A stretch of 64,000 nt of DNA from Capronia americana (lineage: Eukaryota; Ascomycota; Eurotiomycetes; Chaetothyriales; Herpotrichiellaceae), in assembly GCA_016110215.1 (NCBI GenBank), contig JADWQD010000018.1:248001-312000 (forward strand). Direction: 5' to 3'. Below, piece after piece: positions 1-10,863 of the stretch. Position numbers and translations under genes: made by a program. How positions within the stretch are numbered: the stretch's first letter is position 1; each line of letters opens with the position of its first letter. The notes under the pieces are model-generated. The model was not told the DNA's origin and did no database searches. It was given only the letters and a program-made list of their open reading frames with translations.

Positions 1-89
1 GCCCTCGGAAGATATCTGGCGTCCGCCCCCCCAGCAAGTACGATCGGAGCATACGAGCCCGCCATTCTGGGTGTTTGTCAACAACCAGA

Positions 90-1757
90 TCAGTCCTCCC
101 AGTTGCATTCACCATTCACAATGCGTTGGTTTCTGGCCACCGAAGTCTTCCATGGTCGGACCCGCGATGCAAAATAGTCGTCGATTTGTTCCAATGTCAA
201 CCTGGCGGTCTCGGGCATGCACAGATAGATGAGTATGAGGATGCCCAAGGTGACGCCGAAATAGAAGTATCCGACGGTCGCCTTCATATTACCATACTCG
301 GGGCTCAACATATAGGGCGTCCAGAAAGTCGCGCCGAAGAAGAAAATGTTGTAGAAGAAGGTGGAGTTGGCCTGCCCGTAGGTCCGGAGGCGTATGCTGT
401 GCACCTCGGCGGATGCAGGGAACACGATGCCTCCTATCGTAGTGGCGAAGACAAACGCCCACAGGCAGAGGAGTATGACCACGACCTTTCTGGCGACGGG
501 ATCACTAAACTCGAGGGCCACGGCCACCGACGAAAAGATCAACATCAAGGTCGCCATGAGCGCATAACCGATGATCAGCGACAGCCGTCGACCCAGATAC
601 TCGGAAGCAAACGGCGAAAGCGGCGCTCCCGCGAGGAAACAGAGGCTGATGATGACATTGATGAGGAAAGGATTGGCAATGCCGACCCCGTTGAGGAAAA
701 GGGCGGCATAATACCCGACGAACGCGATACCAGTGAGCCCGAGAGAGGTCAAAATCAGTGCCGACACCAGGGTTCGACGGATATTGTGACGGCCATAAAT
801 CTCAACCCAGGAGGTGGTTTTTGTGGTGGAGCGTTCGTATTCGATATGTCTCCGTACGTCCTCCATCTGCGCGTCAACAAAGATCGAGTGTGGATCTTGT
901 TGGGCAAAGGCGGCGAAAGCCTGCCGTGCCCGGTCCTCTCGACCACGGAGCATGAGCCACCTCGGGGACTCGTGAAAGAACAAGGACCCCACCGCGAGGA
1001 CGAGACTGAGCGGGATCTGACAGATGATGGGCGTCTTCCACTGCCAGTCGCTGGTCGGCGCCAATGTCGAGCTTCCCGCAGCCACCGCGGCGGCCGAAAC
1101 GTTCCCGAGGGCCAGGCCGAAGTTGTAGAGACCGAGGAGCAGACCTCGTTTGTGGGCGGCCGTGCATTCGGCGGCGTAGATGATCCCAGAGGTCAAAAGG
1201 ACGCCGATCCCTAGCCCACTGATGCACTTGCACACCATGTAGTTGAGGAAGCTGCCGCTCGTGCCCAGCATGCCGGCGGCACCGGCGATGCATAGGGCGC
1301 TTCCCAGTTGGAGCGCACCTCGTCGGCCGAGCCAGTGGCCCGCGGCCCCGGCCCCGGCACCCCCGGCGGCAACAAAGAGGAAAGAGACGCTGATCAGCGA
1401 CTGCTGGGTGGCAGAAAGCAGGCATAGCTCCATCATTGTTCCTGCCGGTGCTCCGGGGACCGGGACCTGTTGGCATTGACTTCCAAAGGCGGCGTTGTAC
1501 GACGGCATAATCAACACCGCATTCTGGTAGCCTCCGTCGAAGTTTGCGATCCAGGCCACGAAGGCCGTCCAACACGCCAAGTTCAGCATGACTCGGGTGG
1601 GTTTTTGGTTCCCCAGGGCCGCAGCACGGAGGGCATCGTTGGCGGTGCCCGAATTCTCAAGCTCCACCACTTCCCCCGGTGTGCCGGCCTTTGAGGCCTG
1701 CTCACCGTCAGCCTTGCCCTCGTGCTTGATCATCCCGACTTTTATTTGTTGACCCAT
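90..1757 (-). CDS. MFS sugar transporter (hexose/lactose permease type)
   Basis: A single uninterrupted frame gives 555 aa from the ATG at 1757. The same frame is open to an ATG at 1841, which would add 28 aa, but the nearer start gives the usual family length. It looks like a 12-TM major facilitator of the sugar porter family in the plasma membrane, importing a mono- or disaccharide by proton symport. Visible signatures are the cytoplasmic GRR loop after TM2 (WLGRRGALQLG), the ESPRWLM motif before the central loop, a second GRR loop (EYLGRRLSL) after TM8, and PETARLTLEQID after TM12 in place of the common PETKGRTLEEID. The gene is divergent from a P450 across about 0.8 kb, so the two may be co-regulated. 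Family is secure; the substrate cannot be read from sequence. Confidence 0.9.
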   Translation of the reverse strand: MGQQIKVGMIKHEGKADGEQASKAGTPGEVVELENSGTANDALRAAALGNQKPTRVMLNLACWTAFVAWIANFDGGYQNAVLIMPSYNAAFGSQCQQVPVPGAPAGTMMELCLLSATQQSLISVSFLFVAAGGAGAGAAGHWLGRRGALQLGSALCIAGAAGMLGTSGSFLNYMVCKCISGLGIGVLLTSGIIYAAECTAAHKRGLLLGLYNFGLALGNVSAAAVAAGSSTLAPTSDWQWKTPIICQIPLSLVLAVGSLFFHESPRWLMLRGREDRARQAFAAFAQQDPHSIFVDAQMEDVRRHIEYERSTTKTTSWVEIYGRHNIRRTLVSALILTSLGLTGIAFVGYYAALFLNGVGIANPFLINVIISLCFLAGAPLSPFASEYLGRRLSLIIGYALMATLMLIFSSVAVALEFSDPVARKVVVILLCLWAFVFATTIGGIVFPASAEVHSIRLRTYGQANSTFFYNIFFFGATFWTPYMLSPEYGNMKATVGYFYFGVTLGILILIYLCMPETARLTLEQIDDYFASRVRPWKTSVARNQRIVNGECNWED

Positions 1758-2575
1758 GGTATCCAAGGCTAATTGTAGCCTCGTTTCGCAGAGAAGAATA
1801 TGGAGGTTTGAGAACTCTGAAGCGAGCTCGCAGGGTCGCACACGAATATATGTTCCCTATCATTGTCAAGGCATGGGATCAGTGGCTGCGTCCCGCATTT
1901 GAACACCCAATTACATCTCTGCTATTTGACGAGGCCAGCCTTTCGGCCACCTCGACACCGACGGTTTGCCGTGGGAAGCCTCGTATTCAGCTAGGGCATC
2001 GATGCAAGGGGAGCCATGGACAGCCCCGTGGGGATGGGCTTTCACCGCTCCATCCCCGCATTCATTGGCAATTTCGCTTGGACCCAGAGAGTTTGGCCGG
2101 TCCAAAGCTGCTGGGCGGCATCCGGAGTGGTGGGAAGAGGGCTCGATCGAAGTAAATGTGAGACATGCACGTCCCTGATACGGAATTGGCCAAGAACCCC
2201 GCCGCCCCCGGATGCCCCCCTTCCCTCCGCTTGCCCCGTCTTGCGGGGGTGGATTCTGTTTCCCAGGAGGAGGTCCTTGGACCATCGCCGCAGCGTTACC
2301 CACGCTTGCCACCTTCGGCCATTTACTCTACTGCTGTCAAACGAATTCTGCGGGACATGTCCAATGGTCGAACCCCACGAAATGACCCGCGTGCAAGAGG
2401 GATCGGATATACGACAAGACCACGACAATCGACTACGGCGAACCCGCATTGGCGTACTTGTACTAAACCCATCAGATCTCCTCGTCGAGCACTCACACGA
2501 TGGCAGACGCTATCACGGCTCTTGCAGTCAATCTTCGTCTGAGCGCTCTCGAGTCTTGTCATCTTTCCCAGAACA
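1758..2575. promoter_or_regulatory. divergent intergenic region, transporter / P450
   Basis: These 818 nt separate the starts of two divergently transcribed genes and should hold both promoters. Short open frames here overlap each other in several frames and show no recognisable protein signature. I cannot point to a specific TATA box or operator. Confidence 0.5.
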
Positions 2576-4321
2576 ATGGCGGTGCACTTCGGCTCCAACT
2601 GGAGTCTCCTTGCAACATGGTGGCGGGTGTGCCTGTTCATGGGCATTGTTTCTATCCCGCTGATCTACGCCGCAATCCTCCTCTATCGGCGCGACCGACC
2701 GAAGAGAGGCCTCAGGGCCTTGCCACAACCACCGCGCAACTTATTTGGGGGTCACGAGGGGAAGTTCGACTCCCTGGCCCCTTTTATCCAGTGGACGGAC
2801 TGGGCTCACCAGCTCGGGCCCATCTACCAGATCAAAGTCGGGCTTGAGAGAATTGTGGTCGTGAGCGACCCGAGATTGGCCAAGGAGCTCTTCGAAAAAC
2901 GCGGCAGTAGATACAGTGGCCGCCTGTCCCCGTACATCGGGTCTGAAATCCTCTCTCAAAACCGGCGGGTCATTTTCGAATCCAATGGGCCGCGCCACAC
3001 GGCTTACCGGCGCCAAATCCACGCTCTGCTGTCCATTTCGAACACCCAAATCAACCAGCAGATCCAGGAGCTGGAATCTCGCCAGGCACTCCACGAAACC
3101 ATGATGTTTGCCTCGAAATTGTGCGATCTCCGTCGTGGTGTGACCAGCTCCGGGCTCAAAGGAGCGCCACAAGACGCGTATGAGGATGTCCGGACCATTC
3201 TCCGTCGGTACGCGCTGTCCGTGATGATGACGCTGTCTTTCAGTCACCGGGTTCGCAATTTTGAGGATCCCCTCGTGAGCACGGTTTTTCGCATCATGGA
3301 ACACATCACCACGTTTTCGGGACCGGGGGCGAATCTTGTCGACGCCATTCCCTTTGTGAAGCACCTGCCTTCGTTTGTAAAATTTTGGGAGAAACCGTTC
3401 CTCGCAGAAGTGGAGAGGCAGTGGGCATTCCTGAACGATCTTTTGAGAAGGACAGAGAACCAGGTCCGGATGGGGGTTTCGAATTCGGGACTCATTGCGA
3501 CTCTGATCAAACAACGCCAGGGCATGAGTCAGGCCGAGCAGGATGCCCAGTACCTAGACGACAAGTCGATCGGGTACCAGGCCATGACGCTGATGGAGGC
3601 GGGAGCGGAGACCACGTCCATCACCCTGTATAACTTTGTGTTGCTGATGGCGACCAACCCGCGTGTCATGCACAAGGCGCAACAGCTGCTGGATGATGTC
3701 GTCCCGTCGTCTCGTCTCCCTTCTTTCGAGGACTTGGCGTCCGTGCCCTACATCAATCAGATCGCCAAGGAAGTCATCCGGTTCCGACCTGCCTTGCCCG
3801 TCGGTGGGAGTCACAAGACGGTCACGGACGACGAGGTTGACGGATACTACATCCCTGCCGGGAGCGCGTTGATGGGGAATGCGTGGGCGATGCAGCACGA
3901 CCCTTCCCACTATGCCAATCCCGACGTCTTTGAGCCCGAGAGATTCGAAGGGATCAAACACAAGTCCACGTTCGAGTCCAGCCTGGAGAAGGAGGCCATG
4001 GATCGAGACCACTACGTCTTTGGATGGGGCCGGCGCATTTGCCCCGGGATGCACCTGGCAGAAGCGAGCGTCTTGCTGGTCGCGGCCCGGCTGTTGTGGG
4101 CTTTCGACATTGTCCCGGACTGCGACGACAAAGGCGAGCCGCTGCCGGTGACGGACGACGTCGTCAACGCCTATGAGCATCGGGTGATTGCCAGTCCCAA
4201 GACCTTCCCCGTCAATTTCAGATTGAGGAGCGAGGAGAGGGGAAAGGTGATCGAGGACAGCTTCAACCAGGCCTTGACGGTGTGGGACTCTATGTGCCTG
4301 GACTTGTCTGCTGGCGTTTGA
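2576..4321 (+). CDS. cytochrome P450 monooxygenase (intronless)
   Basis: This 581 aa protein is read from one exon. An N-terminal hydrophobic anchor (about residues 17-40) is followed by a basic RRDRPKR patch and a proline-rich hinge (LPQPPRN), as in ER-bound fungal P450s. The I-helix oxygen-binding motif AGAETTS, the K-helix ExxR (KEVIRFR), the PERF motif (EPERFEG) and the heme loop FGWGRRICPG with Cys489 as the thiolate ligand are all present, so the enzyme looks catalytically complete. The heme loop resembles the O-methylsterigmatocystin-oxidoreductase-like group of fungal CYPs, which act on hydrophobic or aromatic metabolites; the actual substrate is unknown. It lies between a divergent sugar transporter and a C2H2 regulator. 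Lack of introns contrasts with the seven-exon P450 at 61.4 kb. Confidence 0.93.
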   Translation: MAVHFGSNWSLLATWWRVCLFMGIVSIPLIYAAILLYRRDRPKRGLRALPQPPRNLFGGHEGKFDSLAPFIQWTDWAHQLGPIYQIKVGLERIVVVSDPRLAKELFEKRGSRYSGRLSPYIGSEILSQNRRVIFESNGPRHTAYRRQIHALLSISNTQINQQIQELESRQALHETMMFASKLCDLRRGVTSSGLKGAPQDAYEDVRTILRRYALSVMMTLSFSHRVRNFEDPLVSTVFRIMEHITTFSGPGANLVDAIPFVKHLPSFVKFWEKPFLAEVERQWAFLNDLLRRTENQVRMGVSNSGLIATLIKQRQGMSQAEQDAQYLDDKSIGYQAMTLMEAGAETTSITLYNFVLLMATNPRVMHKAQQLLDDVVPSSRLPSFEDLASVPYINQIAKEVIRFRPALPVGGSHKTVTDDEVDGYYIPAGSALMGNAWAMQHDPSHYANPDVFEPERFEGIKHKSTFESSLEKEAMDRDHYVFGWGRRICPGMHLAEASVLLVAARLLWAFDIVPDCDDKGEPLPVTDDVVNAYEHRVIASPKTFPVNFRLRSEERGKVIEDSFNQALTVWDSMCLDLSAGV

Positions 4322-5289
4322 CTGTGGTTACAGTATGTGTAGTCTTGGTCAGTGTCGGCAACGGAGATGGAGAGACGGTTTGCCGTCGAGATGGTCAATA
4401 TAGAAAGATATGCTCAACGACTACCGTCTTCTCTGGCTTCCCATTGACGGTCTTGAACCCGACAAGTGATTTTCACAAAAGCCCACACAACGAGAAATCT
4501 AACCGGCTGGCCGGCCATGTGTGGCACGCGTTGTGGTCCAAAGATCTCCTGCGTTCAGGGCAGTCAAACAACTCCCAAGACCCATCGTCGGCGGTGCAAA
4601 GAAGACGTTGCACAATTGGGGCTTTCCCAGAACTTGTTGGCCTTGTCCCAATGGAGGTGACCATCCATCCTACAGGATCTTGGACAGGATCATTCGAAGA
4701 CCATCGTGGCAGCTAGCCTGCAGCTCATTATTCTGCGTCTAGGGCCGATCCTTCAGTCTTCAGGGAAACTCTACATAGTTACTCCTCTTCATGGTTGCTC
4801 GCGGTTAGATTCCAGGTGGACAGCACTGCACCCAAAGAAAAGAAGAGTCCTCCCCATCAGATTTGCCATATCTGCCCCGTCGATTGCCCCGCGATAAGTT
4901 ACTTTCGAATGAGGATGTGGAGGAGGAGAGGAGGGGCGCGACGGGGCCGCGGGGGTGGCAGATGCCAGCCTTCTCTTGTTGTTCAACGTCTTCTGCCAGA
5001 CTCGTCCCCCGTCTCGTCTGCTCCCTCCCCGCCTTTCTTCAAGGAAAAATCAATCAAACCAATCGTCGATCGGCTAATTACTGTAAGTCTGTGTCAACAC
5101 TGCCATCAAACCGGATCGCAAGCTCTCGGCTATTCCAAAGTCCAACTCAATGGACCGTGCCCAGCGCGAACAGGACGGATTGACCAGATGAAAAATGCGC
5201 AGGGTGGACGCTGCCTTCTCACTCCGTCCATAATTAGTCTTCGGTGTATTACTGCAGACTCTCAGACTGACAAGTCGCCTTGATCGCAG
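4322..5289. other. intergenic region, P450 to C2H2 factor
   Basis: This 968 nt stretch has no supported gene. It should contain the P450 terminator and the promoter of the downstream regulator. A G/A-rich patch followed by a GC-rich run lies at about 4913-4960. The other open frames are short and unsupported. Confidence 0.5.
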
Positions 5290-7984
5290 ATGCCGGACAC
5301 GTCACGACGTTGTCCCACGTGCGCGCGAGAGTTCAAGAAGAATGACCATTATCAACGTCACCTGCGCTCGCATACCAATGAAAAGCCTTTTGGCTGTAGA
5401 CTGTGCAGGAAATTCTTCTCTCGCCGGTACGTTTCAGGCGCTTTCGCGTCATGATGGAGGGGAATCACAAAGATCTGATTGGAAAACAGCGACACGCTGA
5501 TCCGCCATCTTAGAACCCATAAACTAAGGCAAGGACATGGACAGCTGTCTCCCCCGGAAAGAAACGCGCGCAGCCAGCAGCCAGATGTCCCCTCCGGTGT
5601 GTCAGAATGTGAGCTTGACCCCGCCGAGGACGACATGATTCTCCCGTCGACCACGACGGCAGGGTTCGAAGACCCGACTGTGACAGACGCTTTCTCTCAA
5701 AGCTCACCGTATCCACGACTGAGCAGCGCGACCTATTCCACCTCGACCCCCCACGTATCCTCAGAGGAAGTCATTCGAAGTAGCTCGCATAAGCCGACAA
5801 CGCATCCGGGAATCAATGCCGCCGTCGTCTCTAGCCGTCATGTCGAAGCCGAGGGCGAGCGCCTGTTCATCGACACCCTGGCTGATGGCGATCCGCTCCT
5901 CCATTTTGACCCAACCAACTGGCTGTTGGACGAGAACCTGGTCAGCTGTGGAATCGGGGAACTCGGCCGGACTGACCGCGGCGACAACGACTGGCTCTTT
6001 TTTCGGTCTCGACCACTGTCCCCGACGGACGACAGACCCCCGGTGGCGGTAGACCTACGGCACATGTGGTACGTCGACATCCGGAGGACCAACGAGAGTC
6101 TGTATGACGATGAAGAAGATCACGAGAGGGAGAGGACGGCGCGGCAGGCCTCCAGCACGGCAGGCCGCGAAATCAACGACCGATATCGAACAGGGATGCT
6201 CGAGCAGCTTCACACCGCACGGTGTGACAATGATTCAATCCCGTCGATCAATCTCCTGGTTCGATCATGCCACCCTTCCTATATTGTGTCCACACGGCCC
6301 TGATGACATTCACAGAATCTCTGTATCCACCTGTTCTTCACGCGCTTCATTCCCTCGTTCCCTGTCATCCATACACCGACGTTCCGGCCGACCGAGGACA
6401 ACATGTTCTTAGTGCTCACCATGTGTTGCATCGGGGCGACCTTCACCACGTCGGACGTGGCGGTCCAGATCGGATCCACCCTGTTTGACCGGGTCTACAA
6501 GGCCGGAAACTCGAGTCCTTGGGAAAAAGGACTCTCCGAACGCCCACATTTGACACGGGACAATATCAAAGCCGCGGCCATCGGCCAGACCTTTGCGATG
6601 CTGTCGGGCGATTCTACCCACCACACGATTGCCGACTCCGTCCACGGCTCCCTGATATCGGTAATTCAAATAGTCCTCCTCCTACTCTTCAAATGAACGA
6701 GCTGACGCTGTGTCTCCAGCTTTGTCGACATTCAGGTCTGTTCAACCAGTTTCCAGAGATCGATCTCCCGGATGGTCTGTCGCCGGAAGACGTGGAAAGA
6801 TATTGGAGACAATGGGCTCGCTGTGAAGAGATGAAGAGGTTCGGAGCCCCTTCTCGTCTTTCCGTGCCTAATTAGTGTGTTCGACGAGTGTTGACGAGAT
6901 CAGGATCGCGGTGATTTTGCACATTCAGGACGCCGAGATTTCCGCCCTCTTCCACCACGAACCGATCCTCAGGTACAATCCAGACCGTTTGCCTGGCATT
7001 GCACCGGCGGAGCTGTTTCAGGCCCCTACCGCCGCTCTCTGGGCAAGCCAGTACGTCACGTACCGGAAGAACCAACGAGAACGGGACGGGACGTCGCCGC
7101 GAAATCTTGCTCACCTGCATCCCTGTCTACGGCTCGACACCCCGAGATCTGCCAGGGATCCAGCGTCTTCGGCAAAACCACCGGAAGGTTCCATGTTGAA
7201 TTCATGGGCGGAGCTTTCGAGTATCGGCGCGACCATTCGCGAGATGCGATGCCACAACAATCTCCCTCCATACAGTGCCCAGCTCGAGAAGGATCTCTCG
7301 GTTTGGTTCACCACGAAAACCTGCTGCACGGCGTCCGGAGAACGCCAGAATCTCGACCCTGTGACGCAGAGCGAGCTCCCATTCTGCTTGCGGCCTCTGT
7401 GGCATCACACGTTCATGTGCCTGACTACGGATCTGAACCTTCTCGAGCTGGCCGTGGGAAGAGAAGGCTCGAACGTCGCCGCTTCCCAGCTGGCAGGCAT
7501 CAAGGCGTGGATCACATCTCCCGAATGCAAGCGGTGCTTGCTGCACGCCGTCTGCTTACAAAATCTTGTCACGGCCAACCGGGTCGATTCCGTGATCGCC
7601 ATCTACACGTCTAGAATCCTGTTTGCGGCCGCCCTCTGTTGGTATTGTTTTATGCTCTACTCGCCGTGGTGCGCGGCGTCATCTTCGTCCATGGGCTCCA
7701 ACGACGCCCTGTCACCCAACGAGACGATCGCTTATCTCCGGACGCTCCCGGAGGTCCGGCTGCTCCTGCAACGCGACGAACATGACGAGCCGACGACGGG
7801 CCAGAGGTTTGTCGAACGGGCACTGTCGGATCTCCGCCACATCTTGAGGGCGAATCCGGCCGAAATGAAGGCCAGCACTCTCTGCATCCTGGAGGCGACC
7901 CTCCGCCAGCTTCGGACCAGTGGCATCTCGCAGCAATTCGCCGACCTGGTTCAGGCCTTTATCATGGAAGCCACGCAGGGGTGA
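5290..7984 (+). CDS. C2H2 zinc-finger transcription factor with fungal-trans domain
   Basis: Five exons are inferred: 5290-5426, 5490-6258, 6316-6660, 6720-6838 and 6904-7984, giving 816 aa. Two adjacent C2H2 fingers open the protein: C8/C11/H24/H28 and C36/C39/H52/H56. The second finger is completed only by splicing intron 1. A low-complexity linker leads to the fungal-specific transcription factor domain, recognisable from the spliced segment SINLLNLCIHLFFTRF followed by HTPTFRP, and from a later helix joined across intron 4 (EEMKRIAVILHIQDAE). Introns 2 and 4 both begin GTTCG, a weak donor. The acceptor of intron 4 was placed at 6903 because it restores the domain; 6888 is also in frame. 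It is a nuclear DNA-binding regulator and could control the adjacent P450 and transporter. Targets are unknown. Confidence 0.85.
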
Positions 7985-9356
7985 CGGGCCGTGAGACACG
8001 GGAGGAGTGTCCAATCGCATCTCCAGGGCGTCGTTCTTCTCCAAGACCTGGTGTGAAGCTCGAGAAATGACGACAAAATGAGGGTTCTGTTTTGCTTCTC
8101 GGTCAGCGGTCAGTCAAAGCTGTCAATGTGTGGCCACAGGACCCGGCCTAGGTGGGTAAGGCTCTCCACCATCCCGCCTCCCACCTCCCACCCAGGCCCT
8201 GTGGCCATGACGAGACCGATGGGTGAGATGCGGCAACATCAAGAACCACTCAGTGTGGAAGACGCCCCAGTTTTGGTTGGACGAAGGAGCCAAACAAAAG
8301 AACAAGCCACGGGAGTGGCCTGGTCAGGGAGGCAAAACAAGGGGGGCAAGCTACAGGGCATATATGTATAATACACAAGGGCATGATAGAAGGAAGTGGA
8401 GAGGAAAGGAAAGAAGGAAAGAAGGAGGGCTGGAGGGAGCGACGTTTTATGGACAGAAGGCCACGCATACTTACGCATGGTGACCTACACCGAGAGAATA
8501 TGATGATCCGAAGAGTCGAACTCGAACATTAGCACCACGTTGTTAGATTGGCAGGTTGCGGGGCTACAGTACTAGGAATCTGCCCGCGCGATGCTTAAGA
8601 TGTAGTCGCTTCAAGGACGATTGGCATTGTCAGGACAATAGAATATTCCAACGAGTAGGTTTGGATGTAGACATTCGTGTTGATTAGAATCATAGTACGA
8701 GGTAGATAAATAAAGCTTCAAGAGTCCCTCCGCCAATATAGAGGCTATTTGAATGCCCGCGAGATAACCTAGCCTAGTTGAAGAGAACGGTAGCCAACTA
8801 TCCTTTACATAACCCTCGCCTAGTTAAAAATAGCCTATTGAGTAATATCCTATTAATTAATACTTTTATCCTCGTAGAACTTTTTCACTATTTACACTTT
8901 ACCTTTAACTGGTCCTCTAATGGCTCTTCTTCCGTAGGGGCTACAGGGCTTGTAATAAACTCACAACCATAGGATAAGGACGTAAGTTGATTATACTATT
9001 AGGCATGAGCTTCGAACTGGTTTTGGCGCGGGTGACGCAAGGTGCCACACTAATTTTGTCTGAACCCTAACCCTCGTCTGCGTTGAACTTTTGTGGTCCT
9101 CGGTGGTGGTAAGTAATCATTATTTCTTAGTAATGATATAAGCAACGAGCATCAGCCTACGTCTAACACGCCTAGTGGCGTTGCTTGAATTATTCTCCTA
9201 AATTCTAACCTACGAAGCGTACAAGCACACCCAGTGACTCTCGCCCGAAAATAAAGCACCTGACATCAAGTCGTTTATTGTCGGGCTTTGCGAGATTCTC
9301 GAGCGCAACAGGAGGTCCGCGTTCGGCGAGTACTGTTGCAAGGACTTTTATGAGAG
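7985..9356. other. gene-free, AT-rich strip with transposon-like debris
   Basis: No supported gene lies in these 1.37 kb. From about 8560 to 9260 the base composition shifts to AT-rich, with many short CCTAG/TTAATTAA-like stretches unlike the flanking DNA. An open frame of 64 codons at 8778-8972 has no start context or known domain. A perfect 8 bp inverted repeat (AAGCAACG at 9140-9147, CGTTGCTT at 9179-9186) could form a hairpin. This looks like the eroded remains of a mobile element, but I cannot identify a family or terminal repeats. Confidence 0.35.
8389..8438. repeat. purine-rich low-complexity tract
   Basis: About 50 nt are almost all A and G on the plus strand, made of imperfect GGAAAGAA and GGAGGG blocks. 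It may be a degenerate microsatellite or a polypurine tract in the 3' flank of the C2H2 gene. Confidence 0.7.
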
Positions 9357-10472
9357 ATGGCGTTGATCCAGACACGAGATCACAGTCCCCTCGACGTCAC
9401 TTTGATGGGTCACCCAGAAGCACGGAACGTGGGAGAGCTCTGGGCTGGCAAGACGAATGTCAAGGAGCGACGGAGACTGCAGAACCGGCTGAACAGGCGA
9501 GCGTATAGTGAGTCTAGGATCGCACATTCACGCCTCAACCACTTATGACCCATCACAGGGAAGCGTCAGTCTGAACAAAAGCTGGCTCGAAAGCGGACCA
9601 TGGTTGAAGCCGGCATCGAGCCAGAAGCGAGAATTAATCGAGCGTTCAGGGTCCCTGGAGTCACGGTTTTCGCTGTCGACGTGAAATATAACCAGATCCC
9701 CAAAGGCCCAATCTCTCTAGCCTCTCTGGTCTCTGCCGCTGGCATGTTATCTGGAGAAGACGAAGCTCTCGTGTCTTCGTCCCCGCGGCGCCATCTTCGA
9801 CTCCTCCAATCATGGTGTCGCAAGTTCGAGGAGACGATGCAGCAAGCTGGTGTAATCAGTGTCGACCTCGACGAAGGCAACTCCTCTACCGACTCCGACG
9901 CCGTCCAGTTCGAAGAAGTGCTCGTCGAGGTCGGAAACGTTCGCTATCCTCACTTAATATCAGACCCTGAAGATCAGCTTATCAACCTCATGTACTATAA
10001 TGTGTTCCGGGGCCTGGCCAAGAACATCCGGGCCCTGAACCTCGACATACAATTGATGGCATCGTGGGAATATGACTCGCCGTTTGTCACTGGGAAAGTG
10101 GACATCTCAACGCTTGCCCCTGATTTTCAGCCGACTTACCTACAACGAACCGTATCGCACCACCCGTGCTTCGATATTTTCCCCGACTCGGTGGTAAGGG
10201 ACAACGCTATTGTGTACTGGTACATCGAGGGGCATCCGGTGCAGGAAAGATTATGTATGGCGCTGGCTGGCAGACATACCTGGCACGAGATTGACCTAGC
10301 TTTGAAATGTGGTTGCATTTTGTGGGGTGAGCCGGATGTCGCAGAAAGCTGGGAAGTGACAGAGGGTTTCGCCAGAGACTGGCCTTTCTTGGTGAAAGGC
10401 GCTGTCCGACTGGAGGCGGCGACGAATCGTTACAGAGCTTTTCGAGGGGAGCCGCCTATCCACTTCGCCTGA
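9357..10472 (+). CDS. bZIP transcription factor with DUF3425 domain
   Basis: Two exons, 9357-9507 and 9559-10472 (intron GTGAGT...CACAG, 51 nt), encode 354 aa. The intron falls inside the basic region: KERRRLQNRLNRRAY is joined to RKRQSEQKLARKR, rebuilding the bZIP basic block. The leucine zipper is short or degenerate. The C-terminal half has the DUF3425 pattern of fungal bZIP-like factors: the DQLINLMYYNVFRGLAKN segment, the HPCFDIFPD motif, then a W/D-rich region ending in a VRLEAATNRYRAFRGE helix. Proteins of this type are nuclear and often lie near stress or metabolite genes. An additional upstream exon is possible because the 5' region is AT-rich and has few clear starts. Immediate neighbours give no functional hint. 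Confidence 0.85.
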
Positions 10473-10863
10473 CAGTGCCTGCCAGGGCGACTGTTCCTTA
10501 TGCGAGAGCAAGATTCTTCACCATTCCAATGCTAATACCAGAAATTCGCGCCATCAAGCATCAAGATGCGAGACACAACCACCGAGATGGTTTTAATGAC
10601 AAGGGAATGCAAGCATTACCATTGAGGGATCAGGCAGGGAGTTTGGAAGTATGGTAAAAAGTGATGACTCGCTGGATGCATTGCAACTGCGCAAAAAATT
10701 GGTCTGCAACAGAGATGTATGTTTCGTGACAAATGCCGCCCGGCTGTTGCACTTCTACCTCCCGGGTCTGAACACCACCTTCACACCACGAACCCATCGT
10801 TTCACCTGCTATTACTGCCGGTCCTGACCCGCTTGCCGGTGAAATAGGAAGGAGCTGTCCACC
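10473..10863. other. intergenic region upstream of lysozyme-like gene
   Basis: These 391 nt hold the 3' flank of the bZIP gene and the presumed promoter of the lysozyme-like gene. I see no further gene or motif. Confidence 0.5.

Noticed and set aside
75..1214. 379-codon plus-strand frame opposite the MFS transporter
   Set aside because: It is the mirror of the transporter coding sequence, is rich in charged residues with no domain, and lacks a promoter context.
9065..9074. Interpretation as a true internal telomere or chromosome end
   Set aside because: Only about one and a half CCCTAA units are present; coding genes continue on both sides.
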